DNA of 64,000 nucleotides from an uncultured Clostridia bacterium (GTDB lineage: Bacteria; Bacillota; Clostridia; Peptostreptococcales; Anaerovoracaceae), in the NCBI GenBank assembly GCA_934271235.1, contig CAKQQT010000008.1, forward strand, positions 1 to 64,000, given 5' to 3'. The translations under genes were made by a program, and so were the position numbers. Positions 8,637 through 16,829 of this stretch are shown here, in pieces (the stretch's first letter is position 1; every line of letters begins with the position of its first letter). The notes under the pieces were generated by a model that did no database searches, was not told where the DNA came from, and saw only the letters and a list, made by a program, of their open reading frames with translations.

Positions 8637-9899
8637 CTATTCCTCCTCTAAAAGCCTGATGGTTTCCAGCGATGGAATCGCGCCATACTTTCCTAACAGA
8701 TAATTCTTCTCATAATTTTCATCTTTGCGTATACGAGAGCCATCCTCATCCACAAAATCTGCCAAGGAATAAAGATTTGACAGTCCTTTTTCGTCCTTTT
8801 CTGTAAACCAGATTTCATCTCTTCTGAGAAGCTGATTGGAAAGCTGCCATGTGTCATGCGTAGTAAAGATTAGCTGTGCATGGTTTTTATTGATTTCAGG
8901 GTTCAGAAAAGTCAAAATAAAGTTACGAACAAGAAGTGGATGCAAGCGGCTGTTCAACTCGTCAATGCATAACACGCCGCCCTTTTCCAAAACTTCATGT
9001 AATGCCGGGTACATTGCAAACATTTTCAAAGTTCCCGCGGATTCTTGGTGCAGCGGAAGCTTCGCATCATCTTCGGAGTCAATCATGTGATGAATCGCAT
9101 CAATGGCATATTTTTTCCCCTCTTGTTCATCCTTAGACGGGAGTTCCTCTATCTTAAATCCGGTAATCTGTTTATCAAAAGAGGAGAAGTATTTTAGAAC
9201 ATCCTCTCTGACCTTTTCGTCTTCCACGAATCCCTTCGGCAAAGTCCTTGATAAGAAAAGGTTCGTCATTTCATTGCCAAAATCTGCAAATTCATTCAAG
9301 AGAAACCAATCTCGAATCTGCTTGCATTTTTCAACCTTTAGCTTTGCCCCTAAAGAAATAATCAAAACTTGGCGATTTAGTGCTACCTCTATGTTATCAC
9401 GGCTTACCTTTGCAATGCCTCTTAAATCCAGTTCCTGCTTTTCTGTGTTTCTATAAAAGACGGACTTGAACTCCCGCGCACTTTTTGCTTTTGTATTGAG
9501 CCATTCTTCGGTTATGCCCGTTTCGTCAATGCAAAATCCGTAATTGTATGTTTTCTCTGCACTCTCTCCCGGAATGGTAAAATACACTTCAAACATAGAC
9601 TCGGCATTCCTTGCACGGCTATCAAACAGAAATGGGGTTGGTCTGGCATCTGCAAAAGTCTTATCATCATCTCCATAAAAAAACGATTTTTTTACATATG
9701 CTGTCATAAACTCAAAAGCACTGTAAACATTCGACTTGCCGCTTGCATTCGCTCCATATACAGCCGCAACCGGAAGTATTTTCTCGCCGCCGATGGGGAC
9801 CACGCTGCTTTCAAATTCCTTCATCTTTGTTGCCGATAAATCAAGGGATGTTTCATCGCGAAAGGACTTATAGTTTTTGAAATTAAATTGTATCAGCAT
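8637..9899 (-). CDS. AAA15-family ATPase (RloA/AbiLi-like), partner of a broken RloB
   Basis: A 420-residue SMC-like ABC ATPase of the COG1106 type. Visible motifs are Walker A GANASGKS (49-56), signature-like ESAGT, Walker B VLCIDELNSRLHP with the catalytic Glu, the switch region TTHD, and the family C-terminal signature LLGKYGAIP. Such ATPases occur in two-gene phage-defence and abortive-infection loci with an RloB-type effector, as in AbiL. Here the ATPase frame is intact, while the RloB that starts one base after its stop is degraded. About 35% of residues look shared with the second copy at 33.4-34.5 kb by eye; this was not computed. Confidence 0.85.
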   Translation of the reverse strand: MLIQFNFKNYKSFRDETSLDLSATKMKEFESSVVPIGGEKILPVAAVYGANASGKSNVYSAFEFMTAYVKKSFFYGDDDKTFADARPTPFLFDSRARNAESMFEVYFTIPGESAEKTYNYGFCIDETGITEEWLNTKAKSAREFKSVFYRNTEKQELDLRGIAKVSRDNIEVALNRQVLIISLGAKLKVEKCKQIRDWFLLNEFADFGNEMTNLFLSRTLPKGFVEDEKVREDVLKYFSSFDKQITGFKIEELPSKDEQEGKKYAIDAIHHMIDSEDDAKLPLHQESAGTLKMFAMYPALHEVLEKGGVLCIDELNSRLHPLLVRNFILTFLNPEINKNHAQLIFTTHDTWQLSNQLLRRDEIWFTEKDEKGLSNLYSLADFVDEDGSRIRKDENYEKNYLLGKYGAIPSLETIRLLEEE

Positions 9900-10134
9900 G
9901 GCTGTTACCTCTCTTTTCTATTGATTGATTTGATGATTCACATACATTATATGTCCTGTTTTGCAAAAAGTAAACATGATAATGAGTTTTTTTCTCATTA
10001 TTGCGTATGTTTTTGTCAAATCTTCTGTTTTTCTTTTATTTTTTTGAGTCCAAGTTATTTAATTCACTTGGTCAGTTAAATTTGCATTCAAGGGGTTCTC
10101 TTTTCAGCCTTGAAACGGCTTGTTTTCAAACAAT

Positions 10135-10167
10135 ACAAAAGCCCGGAACACTTTTCGTATCCCGGGC
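10135..10167 (-). terminator. ssrA terminator (direct repeat B core)
   Basis: GCCCGGGATAC / GTGTTCCGGGC (with G-U pairs) and a GAAAA loop, followed by TTTTGT, just past the tmRNA CCA end. It is the counterpart of the repeat at 8117-8154. Confidence 0.85.
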
Positions 10168-10174
10168 CGGGTTG

Positions 10175-10545
10175 TGGTGGAGATGATGGGAGTCGAACCC
10201 ATGTCCGAAAGCATTTCCACAGGAATTTCTCCGAGCGCAGTTAATGATTTGGTGTTTCGCATCGACGGCCGCCCATTAACAAGCTTCCGCTTCCGCTATC
10301 TCGTCGTTCCCTGCTGATACCGAGAACTCTCAGCAAGTTTTCCCGTATAGTCGACGCCGGTATCATGGCCTACGGGTGAACCATGGCCGACGCGCGTGCG
10401 CCTTAGGCGCTGCAGACTATGCTGCTAATGCGAATGTTCTGTTATTTTTAGCGTTTATTTTTAACGGGCCCTTTTTAAGGTAGTCTGAGCCAACTACCGC
10501 TCGCTTATCCGGCTTCTACACCCCCGTCGAAACCTTTACACCCCC
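10175..10545 (-). ncRNA. ssrA: transfer-messenger RNA (tmRNA)
   Basis: The 371-base RNA starts GGGGGTGTAAAGGTTTCGAC and ends in a T-arm-like GGGTTCGACTCCC followed by CATCTCCACCA, so the acceptor stem closes with encoded CCA. The internal reading frame (10452 down to 10417) is GCT AAA AAT AAC AGA ACA TTC GCA TTA GCA GCA TAG, giving the proteolysis tag AKNNRTFALAA, which ends in the conserved ALAA. It rescues stalled ribosomes together with SmpB, encoded just upstream on the same strand. The region past its 3' end is occupied by accessory genes. Confidence 0.97.
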
Positions 10546-10634
10546 GAACTTCGCGTTGCTTTGCAGCTTGCGCATCACCGCCTGCAGTCTTTGTCTGCAC
10601 AGGCTGCGCTGCTGCTCTTGCATGCGCTGATCTT

Positions 10635-10663
10635 AGTGTATGACACTTTCCCCAAAATGTCAA
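10635..10663 (-). promoter_or_regulatory. sigma-A promoter of ssrA
   Basis: TTGACA (10663-10658) and TACACT (10640-10635) are separated by exactly 17 bases on the minus strand, about 90 bases before the mature tmRNA 5' end, which leaves a leader to be trimmed by RNase P. Confidence 0.75.
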
Positions 10664-10731
10664 TCTCCAAATGCCCTTTCATCTATAACTCCGTTTTGCG
10701 GCCCAAAAGGTTACAGCCCAAAGAAAAAACC

Positions 10732-11193
10732 TCAGCGGTTTTTCATCCGGCGGTCGATATCGCGCTTCGCGTCGCGTTTCGCAATGTCCTCCCGCTTATC
10801 GTAATTCTTCTTGCCGCGCGCCAGTCCGATTTCTACTTTGGCCAAGCCGTCTTCGTTTATGTACATCTTGAGCGGTACGATCGTCAGACCTTTGAGCGTC
10901 GTCTGCCCGATGAGCTTACGGATCTCCTGCTTATGCAGCAGCAGCTTGCGGTCGCGCATCGGATCGGCGTTGAAGCGATTGCCCTGCTCGTACGGACTGA
11001 TATTCATCCCGTAAAGCATCATCTCGCCATCCTTGATCCGCGCGTAACTCTCCTTGATGCTGACCTTGCCCTGCCGCACCGACTTGATCTCGGTCCCCGT
11101 CAGCACAATGCCCGCCTCATAGGTTTCTTCTATAAAATAATCGTGGTAGGCTTTCTTGTTGTTCGCCACCAGCTTACGTTCTTTCTTGCCCAT
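10732..11193 (-). CDS. smpB: SsrA-binding protein SmpB
   Basis: A 153-residue SmpB of normal length. The N-terminus has the family pattern [19 protein letters not shown], then [20 protein letters not shown], and the basic C-terminal tail [15 protein letters not shown] that enters the vacant mRNA channel of the ribosome. It delivers alanyl-tmRNA to stalled ribosomes. The tmRNA gene lies immediately downstream with its own promoter. Confidence 0.97.
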   Translation of the reverse strand: MGKKERKLVANNKKAYHDYFIEETYEAGIVLTGTEIKSVRQGKVSIKESYARIKDGEMMLYGMNISPYEQGNRFNADPMRDRKLLLHKQEIRKLIGQTTLKGLTIVPLKMYINEDGLAKVEIGLARGKKNYDKREDIAKRDAKRDIDRRMKNR

Positions 11194-11236
11194 AGTCTTT
11201 CCCCTTCTTTTTTCTTTCCTTCACTTGTGAAAACAG

Positions 11237-11308
11237 CTTCTGCCCGCGATTCCGGCCTTCTTAGGAAAATCTCTTCTGCCCGCGCTTCCGGTCCGCTTAG
11301 GAAAATCT
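11237..11308. repeat. tandem 36-base direct repeat, two units
   Basis: Two adjoining units, 11237-11272 and 11273-11308, share CTTCTGCCCGCG, TTCCGG and CTTAGGAAAATCT with four or five differences. They fill the space between smpB and the short S26 gene and extend almost to its stop. Confidence 0.8.
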
Positions 11309-11313
11309 CCGCG

Positions 11314-11667
11314 TCAATCGATGCCGATCGCCGTGCCGACCACATATTCCACCGGGATCATCTGCGTGCCGTCCAGCACCAGATCCGCGTCGCAGCCGAC
11401 CTTGATCCAGCCGTCGCGGACACCGACCACCCGCCGCAGCGGGTACTGCGCGCCGTCGATCTCATAATACGGCGCTTTGTAGAGCACCAGATCGCCGACC
11501 GCAAGATCGTCCTTTTTCCATTTATTGATCAACACATGATCGCCCGGTTCCAGCGTCGGCAGCATATCGCTGCCCTCTACACGCACCAGCGCAAAGCTGC
11601 AGAACAGCCCCAGCGCAAGCCCAAAGCCCAGCAATGCCGCCAAGATCCGCAGCATCCGTTTTCCCAT
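11314..11667 (-). CDS. S26-family signal peptidase paralogue lacking the Ser/Lys dyad
   Basis: A 117-residue membrane protein with one N-terminal helix (about 7-27) and an S26-type core: VEGSDMLPTLEPGDHVLINK, then VGDLVLYKAP and YPLRRVVGVRDG. Aligned to the box GxSMxPTLxxGD, the nucleophile Ser is Asp34, and in the box IKRxxxLPG the catalytic Lys is Arg78. The C-terminal GDN box is absent. It is about 60 residues shorter than the active-looking LepB encoded 80 bases upstream in the same operon. Proteolytic activity is unlikely; a structural or regulatory partner of LepB is possible. Confidence 0.7.
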   Translation of the reverse strand: MGKRMLRILAALLGFGLALGLFCSFALVRVEGSDMLPTLEPGDHVLINKWKKDDLAVGDLVLYKAPYYEIDGAQYPLRRVVGVRDGWIKVGCDADLVLDGTQMIPVEYVVGTAIGID

Positions 11668-11747
11668 ATTCTCATCCTCTCCGCATCGCCTGCTTGCCTG
11701 CAGGCGTCTGTGCTCAAGCGGCCCGGTCCGCGGAGCGGTATCCGATA

Positions 11748-12290
11748 CTACGCCTCGTAGTCAACGCCCTTGAACGTCTTGATGCTGTTGAACGGATAGA
11801 GTCGGATGAGGACCTTGCCGACGATGGTCGACTGCTCAATGGTCCCGACACGCGGTGAACGGCTGTCTTCGCTGTACTCGCGGTTGTCACCCATCACAAA
11901 GAGCTGTCCCTCCGGTACGGTCAGCGCCTCCATTTCACCGGAGATCGCGGTACCCGGCAGATAATCTTCCTGCAGCCTTTGACCGTCGATATAGACCTCG
12001 CCGTTCTTGATCTCGATGGTCTCGCCCGGCAGCGCGATGATGCGCTTGATCAGGTTTTTCGGCTTTTCGTTTTCATCCAGCAGCTCGGATTTGAACACGA
12101 TGACATCGCCGCGCTGCGGATCGCCGAACAGCCTATATGCCTGTCTGCTCGTGATCAGATAATCCCCCGCGTGAAAATTCGGCTCCATGGACTGCTGCTG
12201 CACGATGATCGGCTTGAAAAACGCCAGGATCACCGCCGCGATGACAACTGCCAGCAAAATATCCTTGACCCACTCCAACAAATTTTTCAT
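11748..12290 (-). CDS. lepB: signal peptidase I
   Basis: A 180-residue type I signal peptidase that removes signal peptides from secreted proteins at the outer membrane face. One N-terminal transmembrane helix (about 8-30) is followed by the nucleophile box QQQSMEP (Ser34), the general-base box LIKRIIALPGE (Lys82) and the C-terminal box VMGDNREYSEDSR. Its ATG overlaps the stop of the upstream pseudouridine synthase by four bases, implying translational coupling. A catalytically altered paralogue follows. Confidence 0.95.
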   Translation of the reverse strand: MKNLLEWVKDILLAVVIAAVILAFFKPIIVQQQSMEPNFHAGDYLITSRQAYRLFGDPQRGDVIVFKSELLDENEKPKNLIKRIIALPGETIEIKNGEVYIDGQRLQEDYLPGTAISGEMEALTVPEGQLFVMGDNREYSEDSRSPRVGTIEQSTIVGKVLIRLYPFNSIKTFKGVDYEA

Positions 12291-13381
12291 CTTCTCTCTA
12301 TCTCCTCTTTATCATTTCCAAAAATACGCAATTTGATACGGGCAAAATCCGGCGGCAGCTCCGCAGTGATCGTCTTGCCCGCCAGATAGGCCAGCAAACT
12401 GCCGCCCGCAGGCTCTGCCTCACGCGGCTGTACCGCTGCTTGTCCGGCAGCGCTCGGCATTTCCGCTTCCGATGTCTGCGCCTCCGGCTCCTGCCGCGTG
12501 AACACCAGCTTGTACGCATGCAGAAGCTGCGTCGACAAGCCGAAACGTTCCTGCACGAACCGATTGATCGCGCGGTCGCCGTACTTCACATCGCCGATCA
12601 CCGGGAATCCCGCCTGCGCCAGATGCGCACGGATCTGATGTGTCCTGCCGGTGATGATCTCCACTTCGACCAGCGTAAACCATCGGCCCTGATACTGCGC
12701 GCTGCGGATCGGCCGGACCACGGTTTCCATGATCTTTCCCTCGTCGGCGTCCTCTGCGAGCACCCGCACGGTGTTCTTCTGCTCGTTCTTCGTCATCTTG
12801 GCCCGCATGCGCATAGCCTTTTCCAGCTTGCCGCAGACGATCGTCAGATACAGCTTGCGCACCGCGTCCTTGGTGCGGATCATCTGGTTCAGCTCCTGCA
12901 GAGCCGGCGCGTTCTTGCCGAAGATCACCAGCCCGGTCGTGTTGCGGTCCAGACGATTGGCCGGCGCCGGGGTAAACGTCTTTTCCAACCGCGGCTGATA
13001 GGCTCCGGTCTGGATCAGATAGTCCACCACTTGATTGGCGAGGTGGTTCTTCTTTTCCGTATGGTCACCGTGCGTCAGAAGCCCGAACGGTTTTTCGCAC
13101 ACCAAAAGATTCTCATCCTCATAAGCGATCCGAAACTGCCGCTTGGCCTTGACGTGTTTTTTCACCGTCTGCAGCGCCTTGGCGTCTTCCTCCGAAAGGT
13201 AGACGGTCAGCTCGTCCCCCGCCTGAAGCATGGCGTCTTCCTTCTGCCGCTTGCCGTTGACTTTGACGTCCTTGCGGATGAGTTTATAGATATGACTGAG
13301 CGGCGCCCGGTCAAAATATTTTTTCAAAAAGCGGTCCAGCCGCTGGTTTCCCTGATTCTCTGTAATGGTAATTTTAATCAT
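12287..13381 (-). CDS. RluC/RluD-family pseudouridine synthase
   Basis: A 364-residue 23S-rRNA-type pseudouridine synthase. An N-terminal S4 domain (about 8-60, RLDRFLKKYF, VKVNGKRQ) is followed by the catalytic domain with RLDRNTTGLVIFGKN, whose Asp is the nucleophile, and RTHQIRAHLAQAGFPVIGD. The C-terminus is extended by an Ala/Glu-rich stretch. I chose the ATG at 13381; the longer frame to 13462 has a TTG without ribosome site. TATAAT ends seven bases before this ATG, so the message may be leaderless. It heads an operon with lepB and the short S26 gene. Confidence 0.9.
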   Translation of the reverse strand: MIKITITENQGNQRLDRFLKKYFDRAPLSHIYKLIRKDVKVNGKRQKEDAMLQAGDELTVYLSEEDAKALQTVKKHVKAKRQFRIAYEDENLLVCEKPFGLLTHGDHTEKKNHLANQVVDYLIQTGAYQPRLEKTFTPAPANRLDRNTTGLVIFGKNAPALQELNQMIRTKDAVRKLYLTIVCGKLEKAMRMRAKMTKNEQKNTVRVLAEDADEGKIMETVVRPIRSAQYQGRWFTLVEVEIITGRTHQIRAHLAQAGFPVIGDVKYGDRAINRFVQERFGLSTQLLHAYKLVFTRQEPEAQTSEAEMPSAAGQAAVQPREAEPAGGSLLAYLAGKTITAELPPDFARIKLRIFGNDKEEIERR

Positions 13382-13387
13382 GCGTCT

Positions 13388-13393
13388 ATTATA
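13388..13393 (-). promoter_or_regulatory. perfect -10 box abutting the pseudouridine-synthase ATG
   Basis: TATAAT on the minus strand leaves only six bases before the ATG, which would put the first transcribed base at the A of the start codon. The -35 region is only T-rich. No ribosome site is visible. Confidence 0.45.
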
Positions 13394-13515
13394 CACTAAA
13401 ATCACTTGAGAAAAAAGTCTAAATCTGCTAAAATATATGCACACCTTGTGCACGTCTTGCACGTGCAGGAGGGGCGCGCGTCCTGCGCGTGACGGACAAG
13501 CATGGAGGAGAGATT

Positions 13516-14058
13516 ATGAAAAAGTTCAAAGATTTTTTATACGATAAGAATGATATCTTGATCGCAGTTCTGATCTTAGTTGTGGCTGCGGCCATCATCG
13601 CCTGGAGAATGGATGTCATCCTGCAGTATCCGAAACAGCTCATCAACAACGATAACCAGATCGAGACCCCTGCCGAAGATCCGGCGGATACCGAGGACCC
13701 GGCTGCCGGAGACAACGCAGGCGGCAATACCTCAGGCGGCAATGACGCCAACACCACAGACGGCCAGACCGGTGACGGCAGCGAGGACGGAAACGGCACA
13801 GGTTCCGACGCGCAAGGCACAACGGAACTTTGGATGGCAGGTACGCTGACGCGCGACGTGGAAGTCGATGTTACGGGGAACACGGCGACCGCGGCGATCC
13901 AATGCCTGGTCGATGCGGGATTGTTCAAGGACTATGCGGAATATCAGCAGATCTGTAAGGATAACGGCCTTGACCATGAAAAAGTCAGAGGCGGCGCTTT
14001 CACGTTTGAGAAAGGCTCCACCAAAGCCGATATCGCCAAGAAGATGAACTGGAGCTAA
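13516..14058 (+). CDS. membrane-anchored protein with low-complexity linker
   Basis: A 180-residue protein. A basic N-terminus and one membrane helix (about 13-31) are followed by a Gly/Asp/Asn/Thr-rich linker of about 60 residues and a folded C-terminal part of about 70 residues (TAAIQCLVDAGLFKDYAEY, GLDHEKVRGGAFTFEKGSTK). The C-terminal part resembles the small terminal modules found in clostridial MltG-type cell-wall proteins, but I cannot assign it firmly. GGAGGAGAG before the second ATG decides this start over 13489. An inverted repeat TGCACGT/ACGTGCA lies upstream at about 13450-13467. Confidence 0.7.
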   Translation: MKKFKDFLYDKNDILIAVLILVVAAAIIAWRMDVILQYPKQLINNDNQIETPAEDPADTEDPAAGDNAGGNTSGGNDANTTDGQTGDGSEDGNGTGSDAQGTTELWMAGTLTRDVEVDVTGNTATAAIQCLVDAGLFKDYAEYQQICKDNGLDHEKVRGGAFTFEKGSTKADIAKKMNWS

Positions 14059-14210
14059 GGATTCCGACGGATTATTCCAACCCCTGCGGGCGGCACTTGC
14101 CGTCCGTTTTTTTGCGCCGTGCCGCTTACATATTTTTACATTTCTTGGTTTTCCTTTCGTGTATTATAAGATTTACCATATTTTGCAATTTGAATTTTTC
14201 AGATGGCTTG

Positions 14211-14239
14211 TTGACATTGCGTAAATTAAGTAATACACT
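14211..14239 (+). promoter_or_regulatory. sigma-A promoter of hicAB
   Basis: TTGACA and TACACT with a 17-base spacer, ending 13 bases before the hicA ATG. HicB-type antitoxins usually repress this promoter. Confidence 0.75.
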
Positions 14240-14252
14240 GATAGGAGACCTT

Positions 14253-14429
14253 ATGAAAGGAAAAGAGCTTGTTAAACTACTAAGAAAAAATGGTTGGGAA
14301 ATTGACCGCATCCACGGCAGCCATTATATTATGAAAAAAGGAAATCGAACAGAAGTTATTCCGGTCCACAGTACAGATCTGCCGCTCGGACTGCTCAATG
14401 CGATCAAAAAAAGGACCGGGATAGAATAA
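14253..14429 (+). CDS. hicA: HicA toxin (mRNA interferase)
   Basis: A 58-residue HicA toxin with the double-stranded-RNA-binding-like fold. Diagnostic residues are the start KGKELVKLLRKNGWE, the catalytic His in RIHGSHYIMKKG, and PVHSTDLPLGLLNAIKKRTG at the end. HicA cleaves mRNA when not bound by HicB. The start at 14253 has ATAGGAGA upstream; a longer frame has no support. HicB follows 26 bases later, and toxin-first order is normal in this family. Confidence 0.93.
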   Translation: MKGKELVKLLRKNGWEIDRIHGSHYIMKKGNRTEVIPVHSTDLPLGLLNAIKKRTGIE

Positions 14430-14455
14430 GTAAATAAATGAAAGGAGCATAGGAA

Positions 14456-14833
14456 ATGCTAAAAGTATATCCTGCAATTTTTCATCAGGAAGACGGTTAT
14501 TGGGTAGAATTCCCTGATTTAGAGGGCTGCAGTACTTGCGGCGCAACCCTTGCAGAAACAATGGAAGCTGCGCAAGAGGCTCTTGGTTTGTATCTGACCA
14601 GCCTGATCGAACGAGGGCTCTCTCTGCCGGAGCCATCCAAGCTCACACAAGACGTCAATGCGCACACATTTGCAAGCTATGTCGCAGCGGATCTTGATCG
14701 ATATTACCGCAATGTCAAAGCCGTGCGAAAAACGGTATCCATTCCCGCCTGGCTTGCAGAAGAGGCAGAACGAAAGAATCTCAGTCTCTCCAAAGTTTTA
14801 CAGGATGGATTGAAAACCGCACTGGAGCTATAA
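14456..14833 (+). CDS. hicB: HicB antitoxin
   Basis: A 125-residue HicB antitoxin. The N-terminal partial RNase H-like domain (YPAIFHQEDGYWVEFPDLEGC, with ATLAETMEAAQEAL) binds and masks HicA. The C-terminal part (VRKTVSIPAWLAEEAERKN, SLSKVLQDGL) is a ribbon-helix-helix DNA-binding segment for autoregulation. AAAGGAG precedes the ATG. A GC-rich hairpin with T-run ends the operon. Confidence 0.93.
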   Translation: MLKVYPAIFHQEDGYWVEFPDLEGCSTCGATLAETMEAAQEALGLYLTSLIERGLSLPEPSKLTQDVNAHTFASYVAADLDRYYRNVKAVRKTVSIPAWLAEEAERKNLSLSKVLQDGLKTALEL

Positions 14834-14873
14834 TCGCACGGAATCGTCTGTGAAAAAAGTTTCTTAAGCACAT

Positions 14874-14938
14874 GCGGCTGTCGCATTGGGCTGCGTTGGA
14901 CTATCTTTGTACCAACAGCCGCGCGGCAGCCGCGTTTT
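14874..14938 (+). terminator. Rho-independent terminator of hicAB
   Basis: GCGGCTGTCGC pairs with GCG-GCAGCCGC across a long loop, followed by TTTTG. Confidence 0.6.
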
Positions 14939-14960
14939 GTTTTGCCGCAGCGCGGCGCGT

Positions 14961-15227
14961 CTATTCGCCCAGCATGCTCAGGATCTTCTGCAGGCGCTGG
15001 CGCTGCGGCCCTTTCATCATCGGCATCAGACTTTTGACCAGTGCTTTCTGCTGCGCGGGACCGATATTGTTTGCGGCCAGCTGGCTCTGCAGCCGCGCAA
15101 GTTCCTGCATAAGTTCGGCATCGCTCTTGCCTTCCAGTCTGCGGATCGTATCCTGACTGGCTCCCGCACCGCCGCCGATACCGAGCTGCTGCGCGATCTC
15201 CCGCGCCATCTTTTCATTCATATCCAT
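14961..15227 (-). CDS. small helical cytoplasmic protein, unknown function
   Basis: An 88-residue soluble protein rich in Gln, Leu and Ala. It reads as three or four helices (MAREIAQQLG, QDTIRRLEGKSDAELMQELA, LVKSLMPMM, QRLQKILSMLGE) around one short Gly-rich loop (GIGGGAGAS). No family recognised. AAAGGAGAA lies before the start, with a second ATG six bases in. It is divergent from another small unknown protein, which shares the motif of paired Met-Met near the end; a link is speculative. Confidence 0.65.
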   Translation of the reverse strand: MDMNEKMAREIAQQLGIGGGAGASQDTIRRLEGKSDAELMQELARLQSQLAANNIGPAQQKALVKSLMPMMKGPQRQRLQKILSMLGE

Positions 15228-15412
15228 CGATCATTCTCCTTTCCTGCCGATGCGGACCGGACCGCACGACCTGCGGCAAACCGCTGCTCTTTCCGCAGCC
15301 TGCACACCAACACGCAGCCCATGTTCGCACCCTGCTAACAATTTATGCACCAAGCGCGCAAAATTTTCATATGATAATCGAGAAAGAGACTGAATCCGAG
15401 GGGTACATAATC

Positions 15413-15769
15413 ATGAACCGAAATTCCGATATCCTCATCCTGCTGGTGCTGCTGGTACTGCTCGCCGAATTTCGCGATGCACAAAGCCCATATCCCGCGC
15501 AAGGCTTTGCTCCGTCATCAAACGCTGTGCCGCCGGGACGGCCGCCGCGGCTGCTTCGCATGCCGGAACCGGTACGTCTGATCGGCGATCTGCATCGTAT
15601 GACAGAAGTCATGGGCAAGGTCGACCACCTCGGGCAAATGGCTGTCAATCCGCCGAAACTGCCGGAACCCGCGGAACTCATCAACACCTCTGCCCTGCCG
15701 GACCTCAGCGGCATGATGGATATGATCGGCCCGCTGCTCGGACGCTTCGGAGACACAAATGCGGAATAA
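15413..15769 (+). CDS. small protein with hydrophobic N-terminus, unknown function
   Basis: A 118-residue protein. Residues 6-18 are almost all Ile/Leu/Val, then comes a Pro-rich middle and a Met/Leu/Pro-rich C-terminus (LSGMMDMIGPLLGRFG). No family recognised. I chose ATG 15413 with GAGGGG nine bases upstream; an in-frame ATG at 15371 would add 14 residues but overlaps a TATGATAAT box that looks like the promoter. Confidence 0.55.
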   Translation: MNRNSDILILLVLLVLLAEFRDAQSPYPAQGFAPSSNAVPPGRPPRLLRMPEPVRLIGDLHRMTEVMGKVDHLGQMAVNPPKLPEPAELINTSALPDLSGMMDMIGPLLGRFGDTNAE

Positions 15770-15899
15770 ATCCCCCTGCGATCGCAGATTTTCTTAAGAA
15801 AATATTTTCCCGGAGACTGCAATTTCGTGCTTTTTTTTCGATGCTTTATGAGATATAATAGAGGCAGAAATCACAAGAACAAACTTTCAGGAGGAAACT

Positions 15900-16829
15900 A
15901 TGGCACTCGTAACAACCAAAGACATGTTCGCCAAGGCGCTGACATCGGACTACGCCATCGGCGCGTTTAATGTAAATAATATGGAAATCATTCAAGGCAT
16001 CGTGGAGGCGGCGAAGATCGAGCAGTCCCCGCTGATCCTGCAGGTATCCGCAGGCGCGCGCAAATATGCAAAACCCGCTTACCTTTTAAAACTTGTGGAG
16101 GCGGCCATCCTCGACACCGGACTGGACATTGCGCTCCATTTGGATCACGGTGAGGATTTTGACATCTGCAAAAAGTGTGTGGACGATGGCTTTACGTCGG
16201 TCATGATTGACGGTTCCAAGCACGAATTTGAGGAAAACATCCGCATCACCAAGGAAGTCGTCGAGTATGCGCATGCCCACGGCGTGGTCGTTGAAGCCGA
16301 GCTCGGCAAACTGGCGGGCGTGGAAGACAACGTCAAAGTTGACGCACGTTCCGCGACTTTTACCGACCCGGACGAAGCTGCAGAATTCGTGGAAAGAACC
16401 GGCGTAGACTCGCTGGCGATCGCCATCGGCACCAGTCACGGCGCATACAAATTCAAAGGCGAACCGTATCTGGACTTTGAACGTCTCAAGACCATCCACA
16501 AATTGATCCCGAACACCCCGCTCGTGCTGCACGGGGCCTCTACCGTCCTCAAGGAATTTGTCGATAAGTGCAACCAGTACGGCGGCAATATTCCGGGCGC
16601 GCAGGGCGTGCCGGAAGCCATGATCACCGAAGCTGCCAAGTATGGTATCTGCAAGGTCAACATCGACACAGACCTGCGTCTTGCCATGACTGCGGAAGTC
16701 CGCAAATTCATTGCCGAAAATCCGGCTGAATTCGACCCGCGCAAATACCTCGGACCGGGCAGAGATGCGATTCAGGCCATGGTACAGCACAAGATCAAAA
16801 ACGTGCTGAATGCATCGAATACACTGTAG
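15900..16829 (+). CDS. fba: class II fructose-1,6-bisphosphate aldolase
   Basis: A 309-residue zinc-dependent aldolase that splits fructose 1,6-bisphosphate into the two triose phosphates in glycolysis. The Gram-positive class II pattern is clear: GAFNVNN near the start, the zinc-site box LHLDHGED, VEAELGKLAG, GTSHGAYKF, VLHGAS and VNIDTDLRLA. TCAGGAGGAAAC precedes the ATG. TATAAT at about 15854 upstream, with a weak -35, is the likely promoter. It is monocistronic. Confidence 0.96.
   Translation: MALVTTKDMFAKALTSDYAIGAFNVNNMEIIQGIVEAAKIEQSPLILQVSAGARKYAKPAYLLKLVEAAILDTGLDIALHLDHGEDFDICKKCVDDGFTSVMIDGSKHEFEENIRITKEVVEYAHAHGVVVEAELGKLAGVEDNVKVDARSATFTDPDEAAEFVERTGVDSLAIAIGTSHGAYKFKGEPYLDFERLKTIHKLIPNTPLVLHGASTVLKEFVDKCNQYGGNIPGAQGVPEAMITEAAKYGICKVNIDTDLRLAMTAEVRKFIAENPAEFDPRKYLGPGRDAIQAMVQHKIKNVLNASNTL

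Noticed and set aside
10561..11760. 399-codon plus-strand open frame
   Set aside because: It is antisense to smpB and the S26 gene, which have clear families and ribosome sites; the open frame comes from GC-rich codon bias.
12440..13399. 319-codon plus-strand open frame
   Set aside because: Antisense to the RluD-type gene; no ribosome site and no family.
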